From Polyangium jinanense (lineage in GTDB: Bacteria; Myxococcota; Polyangia; Polyangiales; Polyangiaceae), in contig NZ_JAGTJJ010000087.1 in assembly GCF_028435365.1 (NCBI RefSeq), positions 1-38,151 on the forward strand: 38,151 nucleotides of DNA, read 5' to 3'. Of the stretch, positions 25,373 through 33,166 are shown piece by piece. The notes beneath the pieces are model-generated. The model was given only the letters and a program-made list of their open reading frames with translations. It did not search any database and had not been told where the DNA came from. The position numbers and the translations under genes are program-made. Within the stretch, counting starts at the first letter, position 1. Every line of letters begins with the position of its first letter.

Positions 25373-26827
25373 TCAGCCGGTGATGTCCGTCTCCGCCTCC
25401 GCCTCCTCCTCCTTCTCCTCGCAGCACCGCTTGTACTTCTTCCCGCTCCCACACGGGCAAGGACCTTTGCGCGCGGGGCCCTCCGGGCGGGCGACGGGGC
25501 GCTTGCGGGCGTCCTTGTGGTCACGCATCGCGCAGAGCACGTCGAGCGCGAGCTGGGGTCTCCAGGGCACGTGGAACGCCCGCAAGACGGCGCGGGGGAG
25601 GTACAGCTCCTCCGGGGCGGCGCGAGCGGCCCAGGGGACCATCGTGAAGAGCCAGAGCAGCGCGTCCGAAGTGGTCTTCGTGCCATACAGGTACGAAAAC
25701 TGGGTGTTCGCCGGAAGCGCGTAGGCGAGATCCGCCGGGACGTCCTCGGCACGCTCGAATCGATAAGGGCCCGGGGGCATGTGCGCCGCGGCGCGGAGCC
25801 AGAGCTGTGCGCCGAGGTCGCGGTGCATGGCGTCCACGGCCTCCGGCGATTCACGGTCGATCTGAGCGACGCGGCGCACCATGCCGCGCACCCCGAGCGC
25901 GATGTCGCCGTCGACCGTGCCCTTCAAGAGCGCGGGGATGTCTGCTCCGAGCGTCTTCTCGACCTCGGCGCGAAGCCGCGTGTGCCGCATCCCCAGCGCG
26001 AAGAGGCCAACCCCGCTGTCGACGTTCTGCAGGAGGCTCAGCGCCTCCTGGTAATGGCGTTTGTACCTGCCGAGCAGGGGCTTGCCAATGCGCGCCGTGG
26101 CCCAGGCACCACGCAGCGCGAGGGCCACGAACCCCTGGCGCGTGGCAGGCCAGGAGAGCGTGGTCCGATCGCCGAGCAGATCGAGAAGGCCAGGGGGCAA
26201 GGTCTCCTGTCCGTCGAGGGTCGCGAGGACGATGAGGTGGCCAAGGGCCCAGAAGGTTTGCCAGTACGCGCGCAGCGCGTCCTCGTACGGGGACCTGAGC
26301 TTGTCCGTCTTCCGAAGCGTGGGCAGGAGGATCTTCCGCGCCTCGTTGAGGTCGGTCGCGGCAGAAAAGTAGAGCTTGAAGAACTCCAAGGCATAAAGCG
26401 GCTGGAGCGCCGAGATGGCGAGGAACTCCTCACGCGAAAGCTCGTCGGCAGCGTCGTAAATGCGCCGGAGCAGCGCGTTGACGCCCTTCCCCCCGGCAAG
26501 CGCCTTCGCAGACTCCAGGCGTTCGCGGAGCTCCTCGGCCTTGGCAGAGATGGCGTCGATCTGCCCGCGCGTGACGACGGGCAAGTTCGAGACCTTCATG
26601 CCCGCGCCGAGGCAGGTGACGAAACGTCCGCCACGCGTGACGATCAGGAAGGGCCCCTCTTCAGGGTGATCGAGCGAGAGCGCAACACGCTCGACGCTCT
26701 CGGGCACACGAGCCCGATCGACGATGTACCGGAGGAGGCTCTCGTCGCGGTAGAGCGAGAGCGCGAGCTCGACATGCGGGAGCGAGACACGATCGAGCCG
26801 AGAGAGGAAGTGATGCGCGTGCCCCAT
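25373..26827 (-). CDS. SEC-C motif protein of unknown function
   Basis: A 484-residue, mostly helical cytosolic protein that ends in a SEC-C zinc motif (GPCPCGSGKKYKRCC), the zinc finger also found at the C-terminus of SecA, followed by an acidic tail. The central part (about 100-440) has repeated helical segments such as SREEFLAISALQPLYALEFF and ALRAYWQTFWALGHLIVLAT but no named domain. The ATG at 26827 is preferred because an earlier in-frame ATG (26989) would overlap the start of the divergent gene. A zinc-dependent docking or adaptor role fits the SEC-C motif, but this is inference. Confidence 0.75.
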   Translation of the reverse strand: MGHAHHFLSRLDRVSLPHVELALSLYRDESLLRYIVDRARVPESVERVALSLDHPEEGPFLIVTRGGRFVTCLGAGMKVSNLPVVTRGQIDAISAKAEELRERLESAKALAGGKGVNALLRRIYDAADELSREEFLAISALQPLYALEFFKLYFSAATDLNEARKILLPTLRKTDKLRSPYEDALRAYWQTFWALGHLIVLATLDGQETLPPGLLDLLGDRTTLSWPATRQGFVALALRGAWATARIGKPLLGRYKRHYQEALSLLQNVDSGVGLFALGMRHTRLRAEVEKTLGADIPALLKGTVDGDIALGVRGMVRRVAQIDRESPEAVDAMHRDLGAQLWLRAAAHMPPGPYRFERAEDVPADLAYALPANTQFSYLYGTKTTSDALLWLFTMVPWAARAAPEELYLPRAVLRAFHVPWRPQLALDVLCAMRDHKDARKRPVARPEGPARKGPCPCGSGKKYKRCCEEKEEEAEAETDITG

Positions 26828-26987
26828 CAAGGCGATGGAAGGGCAAACGCGTCCCGGGCGCAATGAGGCCTCGAAAAAAAAAACGCGAGAGGCATGTCGG
26901 GCCGGGGTCTCGTTTTCCGGACGTAGGGGAAACGGCTCTCCGGCGCGCTCAGGGTGAGCGCTCCCGAGGGCCTTCACGGAGACGACC

Positions 26988-27827
26988 ATGCAGCCCAGGA
27001 TCCTCCCGACCTTCGCCCTCCTCGCCCCCTTCGCCGCCCTCCTCGCCGCGCCCGCGCCGGCCGCCGCCGCGCCCTCCTGCAGCGGCCCCGTCTGTCAGGA
27101 CGCCGCGAGCTGGACCGACGGCGGCTTCGGCGCCTCGTACTCGTTCTGGACCGGCTTGCAGTCGAAAAAGAACTTCCAGACGGACGCGAGCTACGGCGCC
27201 GATTACCTCAAGATGGGCGCCGACATCCACGCCACGGCCAAGGCCTTCGGCGTGAGCAAGCCGATCGTCGACGCGTACGCCCTGGCGTACCACAACAACG
27301 GCGAGAGCTGGGGCGGCGTCCACGTCGCGGCCGTCGGCGTCGTCCTGTATTCGGAGTCCATCACGAACGCCATCCCCTTCGGCGTGAGCCGGACCTTCTT
27401 CAAGGCTGACGAGGACATCAGCCTGCTCGGCGTCCACATCGACCTCGACGGCAAGGTGGGCGGCGAGCTCGGCGTCGACGTGACCCCCAGCATCACGAGC
27501 TCGTACATGAGCCTGATGGCCGAGCCCTACGCGAGGGCTTATGCGGACGCGGACGCGGACGTGGGCGCGGCCTGCGCCAGCGTCGCCGTGAAAGGCTCGC
27601 TCACGGCGCTCGATCTCCACGTGCCGGCCGTCATCACGGCCACGTACCCCGAGGACAATTCGATGTCCGTGCTCATGTCCCTCGATTACAGCCTGCATTC
27701 CCTCGACGGCAAGCTCAAGGTCGAGCTCGAATACTGCATGGACTCCGACAGCAAGACGCTCGTGAATTTCGACGGCTTCACCGCCGGAGGCCAGCTCTTC
27801 GCGAAGTGGGGCAACATCTCCTGGTGA
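26988..27827 (+). CDS. Secreted protein of unknown function
   Basis: A 279-residue protein with a clear Sec signal peptide (PTFALLAPFAALLAAPAPAAA, predicted cleavage near residue 28). The mature part is beta-rich, with alternating polar and hydrophobic strands and four cysteines (two near the new N-terminus). There is no known motif. GGAG lies 7 nt before the ATG. A run of ten A residues (26874-26883) lies in the upstream region shared with the divergent SEC-C gene, unusual in such GC-rich DNA. The HEAT-repeat gene starts 44 nt downstream, so the two probably form an operon and may act together outside the cytoplasm. Confidence 0.75.
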   Translation: MQPRILPTFALLAPFAALLAAPAPAAAAPSCSGPVCQDAASWTDGGFGASYSFWTGLQSKKNFQTDASYGADYLKMGADIHATAKAFGVSKPIVDAYALAYHNNGESWGGVHVAAVGVVLYSESITNAIPFGVSRTFFKADEDISLLGVHIDLDGKVGGELGVDVTPSITSSYMSLMAEPYARAYADADADVGAACASVAVKGSLTALDLHVPAVITATYPEDNSMSVLMSLDYSLHSLDGKLKVELEYCMDSDSKTLVNFDGFTAGGQLFAKWGNISW

Positions 27828-27871
27828 TCCTCCCGCCCTGACGAACCCGACACGCACGCCGGAGGAGTCCC

Positions 27872-29608
27872 ATGAAGCGCCGGTTTTCCCCCCTCGCCGC
27901 CCTTCCGCTGCTCGCCGCCGCCCTGCTCGGAGGAGGCGCCCTCCTCCAGCGCACGTGCGCTCCCAGCGCCGTTTCGCCCGCCGCCGCCGCGACGGCCGCC
28001 GATGCGCCGTCCGAGGCAAAGGTCGCGCCCTCGGCGCGCGCCAAGGCCTCCGAGCGGCGCGTCTATGCCGTGACGCTCGCCCGGCACGTCACGATCGGTG
28101 GAGAGACATTCGTCGAGACGCACCTCGAAGGCCGCATTTCGTTTCTGCCGATTCCAGGCACGAACCTCTGCGAGGCGCGCCTCGTCGATCCGTTGCTCGA
28201 CGTGTCGGGCGGGGAGACGCCGAGGGTGGCCGATCTGCGCCGCCCGATCCTGCTTGCCTACGACGCGGAGGGCCGGCTCGAAGGCGTGCGCTTCGATACG
28301 CGGACCGACGAGGCGAGCCGCCTGCTCTTGACGAGCCTCGTCTCGGCGACGCAATACACGCGCGGCAAAGGCCCGACCTGGTCCGCGGACGAGGTCGACG
28401 GCTCGGGCACCTACCGCGCCGATTACGAGCGAAAAGGCGAGCGCACGATCGAGCGGCACAAGCGAGGCTACCTGCGCATGCACGAGGGCCTGACGCCGCT
28501 CGTGGCCGAGGGGGATCTGCGTATCCTCGTGGATGGAAAGGATGCGGTCGAATCGGCGACCGCCCACGAGGTGTCTCGCACGTCGCGGAAAACCGCGCTC
28601 GGGGACGTCGCGGGCGAGCTCCGGGTCTCGCTGCGCCTCGTCGATCGCGCCGAGGCCACGCGCGCCGAGCTCTCCGCCGCGCGCGCCCTCGCAGGTGCCT
28701 ACGAGGAACCGAACATGGTCCCGCCGAAGCGGGAGCGCAGCGCGAGCAGGCGTGAAATGGACGAGCGGCGCGCGGCGGGCCACGACCTCGACGAGCTCCG
28801 CGCCGCGTTCGCGGAGACGGACGGGCAGCCGAGGGACGAGGTCGGGCAGCGGCGCGCGACGCTCATCCACACGGCCGGCGCCCTGTTCCGCGTGCGGCCC
28901 GAGGACGCGCTCGAAGCGGGCAAACGGCTCGCGGCGAGCGGCGTGACGGACGCCGAGGCGAACTTCCTCGCCGGCGGACTCGCAGCGGCCGGCACCGAGG
29001 AGGCGGCGCACGCGCTCGCGGACGCGCTCACGAGCCCGGAGGCGTCGATCGAGGCGCGCCGGCAGTCCGCCGTGAGCCTCGCGATGATGCCCGTCGCCGA
29101 CGCGGACACGGCCTTTGCGCTGTCGAAGGGCGCCGCGAGCGACGATCCTGCCCTGCGCAACCTGAGCACGATGGCGCTCGGCGCCGCGGGGCGCACGCTC
29201 GCCGCGAGCGGCGACGTCGGCGAAGGGCTCGATCCGGTAGCGGACTTGCTCGCGCGGTATGCGAGCGCGACGGACGACGCCGAGCGCGACATGCTGCTCG
29301 CGGCGCTCGGAAACAGCGGCGATCCGCGAGCCTTCGAGGTCATCCGCGGGGCGCTCGCATCTCCCCGGCTCGCGCCGACGGCGGCCTACGCATTGCGGTT
29401 CATCGCAATGCCGGCGGTCGACACGCTGCTGCATATCCTCGCGACCACATCGCCGAACCCCGAGGTGCGTCAGGCCACGTATCGCGCGGTATTCTTCCGG
29501 GACGCGACCGTGTGGTTGCCCTGGCTCGAGTCCGCGCTCGCAAAGGAAAAAGACGACCAAGTCCTCGAAGCGATCCGCGCCGCGATCGCGCACATGGCCT
29601 CGCCGTGA
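27872..29608 (+). CDS. Exported HEAT-repeat protein, vitellogenin-N-like
   Basis: A 578-residue protein. An N-terminal hydrophobic segment (8-26) is a signal peptide or anchor. A beta-rich region follows (about 62-270: RRVYAVTLARHVTIGGETFV, TNLCEARLVDPLL), then a C-terminal array of helical HEAT-type repeats (about 335-575: ALGNSGDPRAFEVIRGAL, TYRAVFFRDATVWLPWLES). A beta-barrel-like start followed by a helical horseshoe is the layout of the N-terminal part of vitellogenin-type large lipid transfer proteins. Lipid or ligand handling is therefore possible, but the match is at layout level only. It has a strong ribosome-binding site GGAGGAG. It follows the secreted protein by 44 nt. Confidence 0.7.
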   Translation: MKRRFSPLAALPLLAAALLGGGALLQRTCAPSAVSPAAAATAADAPSEAKVAPSARAKASERRVYAVTLARHVTIGGETFVETHLEGRISFLPIPGTNLCEARLVDPLLDVSGGETPRVADLRRPILLAYDAEGRLEGVRFDTRTDEASRLLLTSLVSATQYTRGKGPTWSADEVDGSGTYRADYERKGERTIERHKRGYLRMHEGLTPLVAEGDLRILVDGKDAVESATAHEVSRTSRKTALGDVAGELRVSLRLVDRAEATRAELSAARALAGAYEEPNMVPPKRERSASRREMDERRAAGHDLDELRAAFAETDGQPRDEVGQRRATLIHTAGALFRVRPEDALEAGKRLAASGVTDAEANFLAGGLAAAGTEEAAHALADALTSPEASIEARRQSAVSLAMMPVADADTAFALSKGAASDDPALRNLSTMALGAAGRTLAASGDVGEGLDPVADLLARYASATDDAERDMLLAALGNSGDPRAFEVIRGALASPRLAPTAAYALRFIAMPAVDTLLHILATTSPNPEVRQATYRAVFFRDATVWLPWLESALAKEKDDQVLEAIRAAIAHMASP

Positions 29609-29696
29609 AGGTTTTCGCGCGGGCGAATGCCGAGAGGCGCGCCGCTGCTTGGCTCTTTACAGTCGCGCGCAAATCCCGTGATGATGGCTTCTTGCC

Positions 29697-30269
29697 ATGC
29701 ACCATGAGGTCACGCGGATCATTGCCGAGATTGCTGTGGGGCGAGACCAGGCGACCCAGGAGCTCTTGCCCCTCGTCTATCAAGAGCTGCGCCGCATCGC
29801 CTCGGCGCAGATGGCGCGCCTCCGGCCGGGTGATACGCTGCAGCCGACGGCGCTCGTGCACGAGGCGTATCTGAAGCTCGTGGGATCGCCGGGGCCCGGC
29901 TGGAACGGGCGGGGGCATTTCTTCGCCGCAGCGGCGCAGGCGATGCGCGAGATCGTCGTGGATCACGTGCGCAGAAAGGTGGCGGCGAAGCGCGGCGGCG
30001 GACAGCGGGCCGAGCCCCTCGACGTGGAAATCGCCGTCGACGCGGAGCTCCTCGGCATCGAGGACGTGCTTTCGATCAACACGGCGATCGCGCGCCTCGA
30101 GGCCGAGCATCCCCGCAAAGCGCAGGTCGTGGTGATGCGGTTTTTTGGCGGATTGCCGGACCAGGAAATCGCGGAGGCGCTCGGCGTCACGACCCGCACC
30201 GTCGAGCGGGAGTGGCGCTTCGCCCGGGCCTATTTGCACGACGTGCTCTCCCGCGGAGCGGAGACGTGA
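29697..30269 (+). CDS. ECF sigma factor linked to Ser/Thr kinase
   Basis: A 190-residue RNA polymerase sigma factor of the ECF class. Region 2 contains LLPLVYQELRRIASAQMARL and the subgroup signature QPTALVHEAYLKLVG. Region 4 is the helix-turn-helix FFGGLPDQEIAEALGVTTRT. The signature fits the ECF group (TIGR02999-like) found beside Hanks-type kinases instead of anti-sigma factors. Control is then thought to run through phosphorylation by the neighbouring kinase. Its TGA overlaps the GTG of the kinase (GTGA), so the two are translationally coupled. ATGGC-TTCTT-GCCAT (29684-29698) forms a small hairpin across the start codon, and no Shine-Dalgarno is evident. Confidence 0.92.
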   Translation: MHHEVTRIIAEIAVGRDQATQELLPLVYQELRRIASAQMARLRPGDTLQPTALVHEAYLKLVGSPGPGWNGRGHFFAAAAQAMREIVVDHVRRKVAAKRGGGQRAEPLDVEIAVDAELLGIEDVLSINTAIARLEAEHPRKAQVVVMRFFGGLPDQEIAEALGVTTRTVEREWRFARAYLHDVLSRGAET

Positions 30270-31894
30270 CGACGGAGAGGCCGGAGCCGCTCCGCGTCGA
30301 GGCGATTTTCGACGCGGTCGTCGATCTGGGGCCCGAGGAGGCGAGTCTTCGGCTGGACGTCGAATGCGAGGGCGACGCGGCCCTCCGCGCGGCCGTGGAG
30401 CGGCTCCTCGAGCATGATCGAAGGGCCGACGGCGACTTTCTCGCGCCGCGCCCCGCGTTGCTCTTCGAGGCGCTCGGCGAGCACCCCGTTCCAGCCTTCC
30501 CCGATGCGCCCCCGGTCGCGGCGCGTATCGGACGATTCTCCGTGGTGCGCAAGCTCGGCGAGGGGACGATGGGCGTCGTTTACATGGGGTATGACGAGAT
30601 GCTCGATCGTCGCGTGGCCATCAAGCTCCTGCGCCCGAGCGTGGCCGGCGTGGGCTGGCTTTTGCGTGAAGGCCAGGCCCTCGGCCGCCTCGCGCACCCG
30701 AACGTGGTCGCGATTCACGAGGCTTTTGAGCACGAGGGCCGCGTGTATCTGGCCATGGAGTTCGTCGAGGGCTTCACGCTGCGCGCATTTCTCGCCGAGC
30801 GCCCTCGCACCTTTCCCGAGGTGCTGAGCCTCTTTCTCGGCGCCGCGCGGGGCCTCGCCGCGGTGCACGACGCGGGCCTCGTGCACCGCGATTTCAAGCC
30901 CGAGAACGTGCTCGTCGGCAAGGACGGGCGCCCGCGGATCGTCGATTTCGGAATGGCGGCGCTCGCCCAGCGTGACGGAGGGACGAACGGCGGGGGCGGG
31001 CGCGACGCCGCGCCTCCGAGCGGGCGGTCCGTCGCGCTTGACGTATCGATCTTGCCGCGGGGCGCGATTGCCGGGACGCCGGCATTCATGGCGCCGGAGC
31101 AGCTCCGTGGGGAGCGCGCAACGACGGCGAGTGATCAATGGAGCTTCTGTGCGGCGCTTTATCACGCGGCCTATGGCATTCCTCCGTATTCCCTCGACGG
31201 TGATTTCGTCGCGCTCTCGCGCCGTGTCCTCGCGGGCGCGCCGGAGATCCCGGCGCAGCGCGGGAAAGCGCCCGCGTGGCTCGGGCCGATCCTCCTCTCG
31301 GGCCTGGCGAAGGATCCCGCGGCGCGATTCCCCTCGATGCATGCGCTGCTCGCGGCGATCGAAGCGCACCTGCCGCGGGATCCGGAACTCGATCGCCACG
31401 GGATCCGGCGCGAACTCGTGGCCTTGCGCGTGGCGCTCCTCGGCGTCGTGATCGTGGCCTCGGGCCTCGCATTTCGCCGGCTCGTCCACGCCGAGGTGAC
31501 GCTCGAGCTCGTCATCCTGATCAATTGCGCGGCTTTCCTGATGGTCCTCTCCATCATCGCGCTCCGGTGGCGAAAACTCTCCCAGAACCGGATGGGGCGG
31601 CGGGCCGCGGCGATCGTCGTCGGAGTGGAAGGTGTGATGCTCGTGCACCGGCTCATTGCGATGCGCCTCGGGACGCCGCTCGATCACGTCCTCGTGAACG
31701 ATCTCGTCCTCCTCGCGACGGTCCTCGGGACGCTCGCCTTGACGGACCGGCGAAAGATCGCGCTGCCTGCCGCGATCGCAATGGCAGGGGCGCTCCTCGG
31801 CCTGTTCCTCCCGAGCGCCACGAGCCTGATCTACGTCGCAGCAGGTTCCCTGGTTCTCCTGCTCCTGATTGCCGATGTCGTTCGCGAGCGGTGA
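30266..31894 (+). CDS. Membrane Ser/Thr kinase coupled to ECF sigma factor
   Basis: A 542-residue protein with an N-terminal region of about 85 residues, then a kinase domain (about 90-375). It has the glycine loop LGEGTMGVV, the lysine in VAIKLL, catalytic HRDFKPENVL, DFG (IVDFGMA) and GTPAFMAPEQ. The catalytic residues are intact; HRDF instead of HRDL is a minor variation. The C-terminal part has about six hydrophobic spans (VALLGVVIVASGLAF, VILINCAAFLMVLSIIAL, LVLLATVLGTLAL, AGALLGLFLPSA and AGSLVLLLLIADVV among them), resembling membrane-anchored sensor kinases. GTG at 30266 is preferred: it overlaps the sigma factor stop, with GGAG upstream. A longer in-frame start at 30212 would overlap the sigma gene by 58 nt. 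Confidence 0.92.
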   Translation: MTTERPEPLRVEAIFDAVVDLGPEEASLRLDVECEGDAALRAAVERLLEHDRRADGDFLAPRPALLFEALGEHPVPAFPDAPPVAARIGRFSVVRKLGEGTMGVVYMGYDEMLDRRVAIKLLRPSVAGVGWLLREGQALGRLAHPNVVAIHEAFEHEGRVYLAMEFVEGFTLRAFLAERPRTFPEVLSLFLGAARGLAAVHDAGLVHRDFKPENVLVGKDGRPRIVDFGMAALAQRDGGTNGGGGRDAAPPSGRSVALDVSILPRGAIAGTPAFMAPEQLRGERATTASDQWSFCAALYHAAYGIPPYSLDGDFVALSRRVLAGAPEIPAQRGKAPAWLGPILLSGLAKDPAARFPSMHALLAAIEAHLPRDPELDRHGIRRELVALRVALLGVVIVASGLAFRRLVHAEVTLELVILINCAAFLMVLSIIALRWRKLSQNRMGRRAAAIVVGVEGVMLVHRLIAMRLGTPLDHVLVNDLVLLATVLGTLALTDRRKIALPAAIAMAGALLGLFLPSATSLIYVAAGSLVLLLLIADVVRER

Positions 31895-31946
31895 TCACTT
31901 TCCGCCCCCGCGCCCGTTTCCGCGCGGCGCAGACGAGCCTTGGGGA

Positions 31947-31975
31947 TTGCATGCTGCACAAAAACCGGTTATGTG
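31947..31975 (+). promoter_or_regulatory. Putative promoter of ferritin-like gene
   Basis: TTGCAT (31947-31952), 17-nt spacer, TATGTG (31970-31975), ending 9 nt before the ATG at 31985. This would give an almost leaderless transcript separate from the kinase gene that ends at 31894. Confidence 0.35.
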
Positions 31976-31984
31976 GGGCACATC

Positions 31985-33166
31985 ATGCGACGTGATACCC
32001 ATCTCACAGCGTTGCGGGCCGCCGCCAAGGTCGCGTTCTCGATGGCCTTCGTCGGCGGGTGCAGCGCGCAAGTGCAGTCCGGCGTCGCGTCCACCGGCGA
32101 CGAGGCCGATACGACGCCCGCGACTTCGAATTGCGAGGCCGTCGTCGCCGAGGCCTTTCCCACGGAGAGCCCCTATCCCGGGGAGAAACAGAATGTCTCC
32201 CCCGAGGTCATCTCTTGTTGCGAGGTGCTCCTCGCGGCGAGCAACGGGGCGCCCGCGCACCACCGCTGGGATTGTTGTGCGAATGTCGTGCAGGACGACC
32301 CGAAAATATCGGTCGCGTGCTCGCCGTGGGGCCCGCCCGTTCCGCCGGAGATGACGTGGCACGGGAGACCTTCGCGTGGCCCGAGCGCGAGCGTGAGGCT
32401 CGATCTGCGTGAGCCCGCGCGACGGGCGCGCCCGGCCGTCCCGCATTTGCCGCACCTCACCGCGTCGGCCATCGCGACCTGGCGCGCGCGTATGCTCAAT
32501 GAGCACGGGTCGGCGCGTGTCTTCGAGGGGCTCGCCAGGCAATTCGAAGGGGCGGGCTTCGAGGCGCACCTCGTGGAGGAGGTCCGAGGCTTTGCGGACG
32601 AGGAGCGGCGCCACGGTGTCCTTTGCGGCGCGGTCGTGGAGGCGCTCGGGGGCGAAGCGCTCACCGAGGCCCCCGTGGGCGAAGCGTATCCGGAGCACGC
32701 GGACGACGCGACGCCGCTCGAATCTGCGCTCCGCAACATGCTCAGCATCTGCTGCCTGAGCGAGACCGTCGCCGTGGCGCTCATCGGCGCCGAGCGCATC
32801 GAAATGCCCGCGGGCGAGCTCCGGGATCTCCTTACGCAAATCTATGCCGACGAGGTCGGCCACTCTCGTTTTGGCTGGCGTATGCTCGACGCGCTCTCGC
32901 AGCGCCTCGATGACGAGATCAAGGAGCGGCTCGGCGATTACCTGGAGGTCGCCTTCGCACACCTCGAAGAGCACGAGCTCGCGCACCTGCCGGAGGGCTC
33001 GTTGCCTCCGCCGGAGGGCGTCGTCTACGGGTTGTGCAGCGGTCCGGACGCGCGCGGCCTGTTCTTCGATACCGTCGAGCAGGTCATCGTGCCCGGGCTC
33101 GAACGTCACGGCATCCCCGCCCGGCGCGCGTGGATGCGGAGGCACGGAGGCGCCGGACTTTCATGA
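31985..33166 (+). CDS. Ferritin-like di-iron lipoprotein
   Basis: 393 residues. The signal peptide ends in the lipobox-like VGGC (Cys26). A cysteine-rich N-terminal region has pairs C78-C79 and C97-C98 plus C50 and C112. A ferritin-like helical domain follows (about 155-340). Metal-ligand candidates are two EXXH motifs, E207-R-R-H210 and E290-V-G-H293, with E260 (LSETVAVALIGAE) between them. This is the spacing expected for a four-helix di-iron site, as in AurF-like or rubrerythrin-like oxidases. An exported di-iron protein is unusual, since most ferritin-like oxidases are cytosolic. Its TGA overlaps the ATG of the HEAT-repeat lipoprotein (ATGA), so the two are coupled. Oxygen or peroxide chemistry on the cell envelope is inferred. 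Confidence 0.75.
   Translation: MRRDTHLTALRAAAKVAFSMAFVGGCSAQVQSGVASTGDEADTTPATSNCEAVVAEAFPTESPYPGEKQNVSPEVISCCEVLLAASNGAPAHHRWDCCANVVQDDPKISVACSPWGPPVPPEMTWHGRPSRGPSASVRLDLREPARRARPAVPHLPHLTASAIATWRARMLNEHGSARVFEGLARQFEGAGFEAHLVEEVRGFADEERRHGVLCGAVVEALGGEALTEAPVGEAYPEHADDATPLESALRNMLSICCLSETVAVALIGAERIEMPAGELRDLLTQIYADEVGHSRFGWRMLDALSQRLDDEIKERLGDYLEVAFAHLEEHELAHLPEGSLPPPEGVVYGLCSGPDARGLFFDTVEQVIVPGLERHGIPARRAWMRRHGGAGLS

Noticed and set aside
25155..25724. Plus-strand frame overlapping the end of the SEC-C gene
   Set aside because: It overlaps the well supported SEC-C zinc motif on the opposite strand and has no recognisable features.
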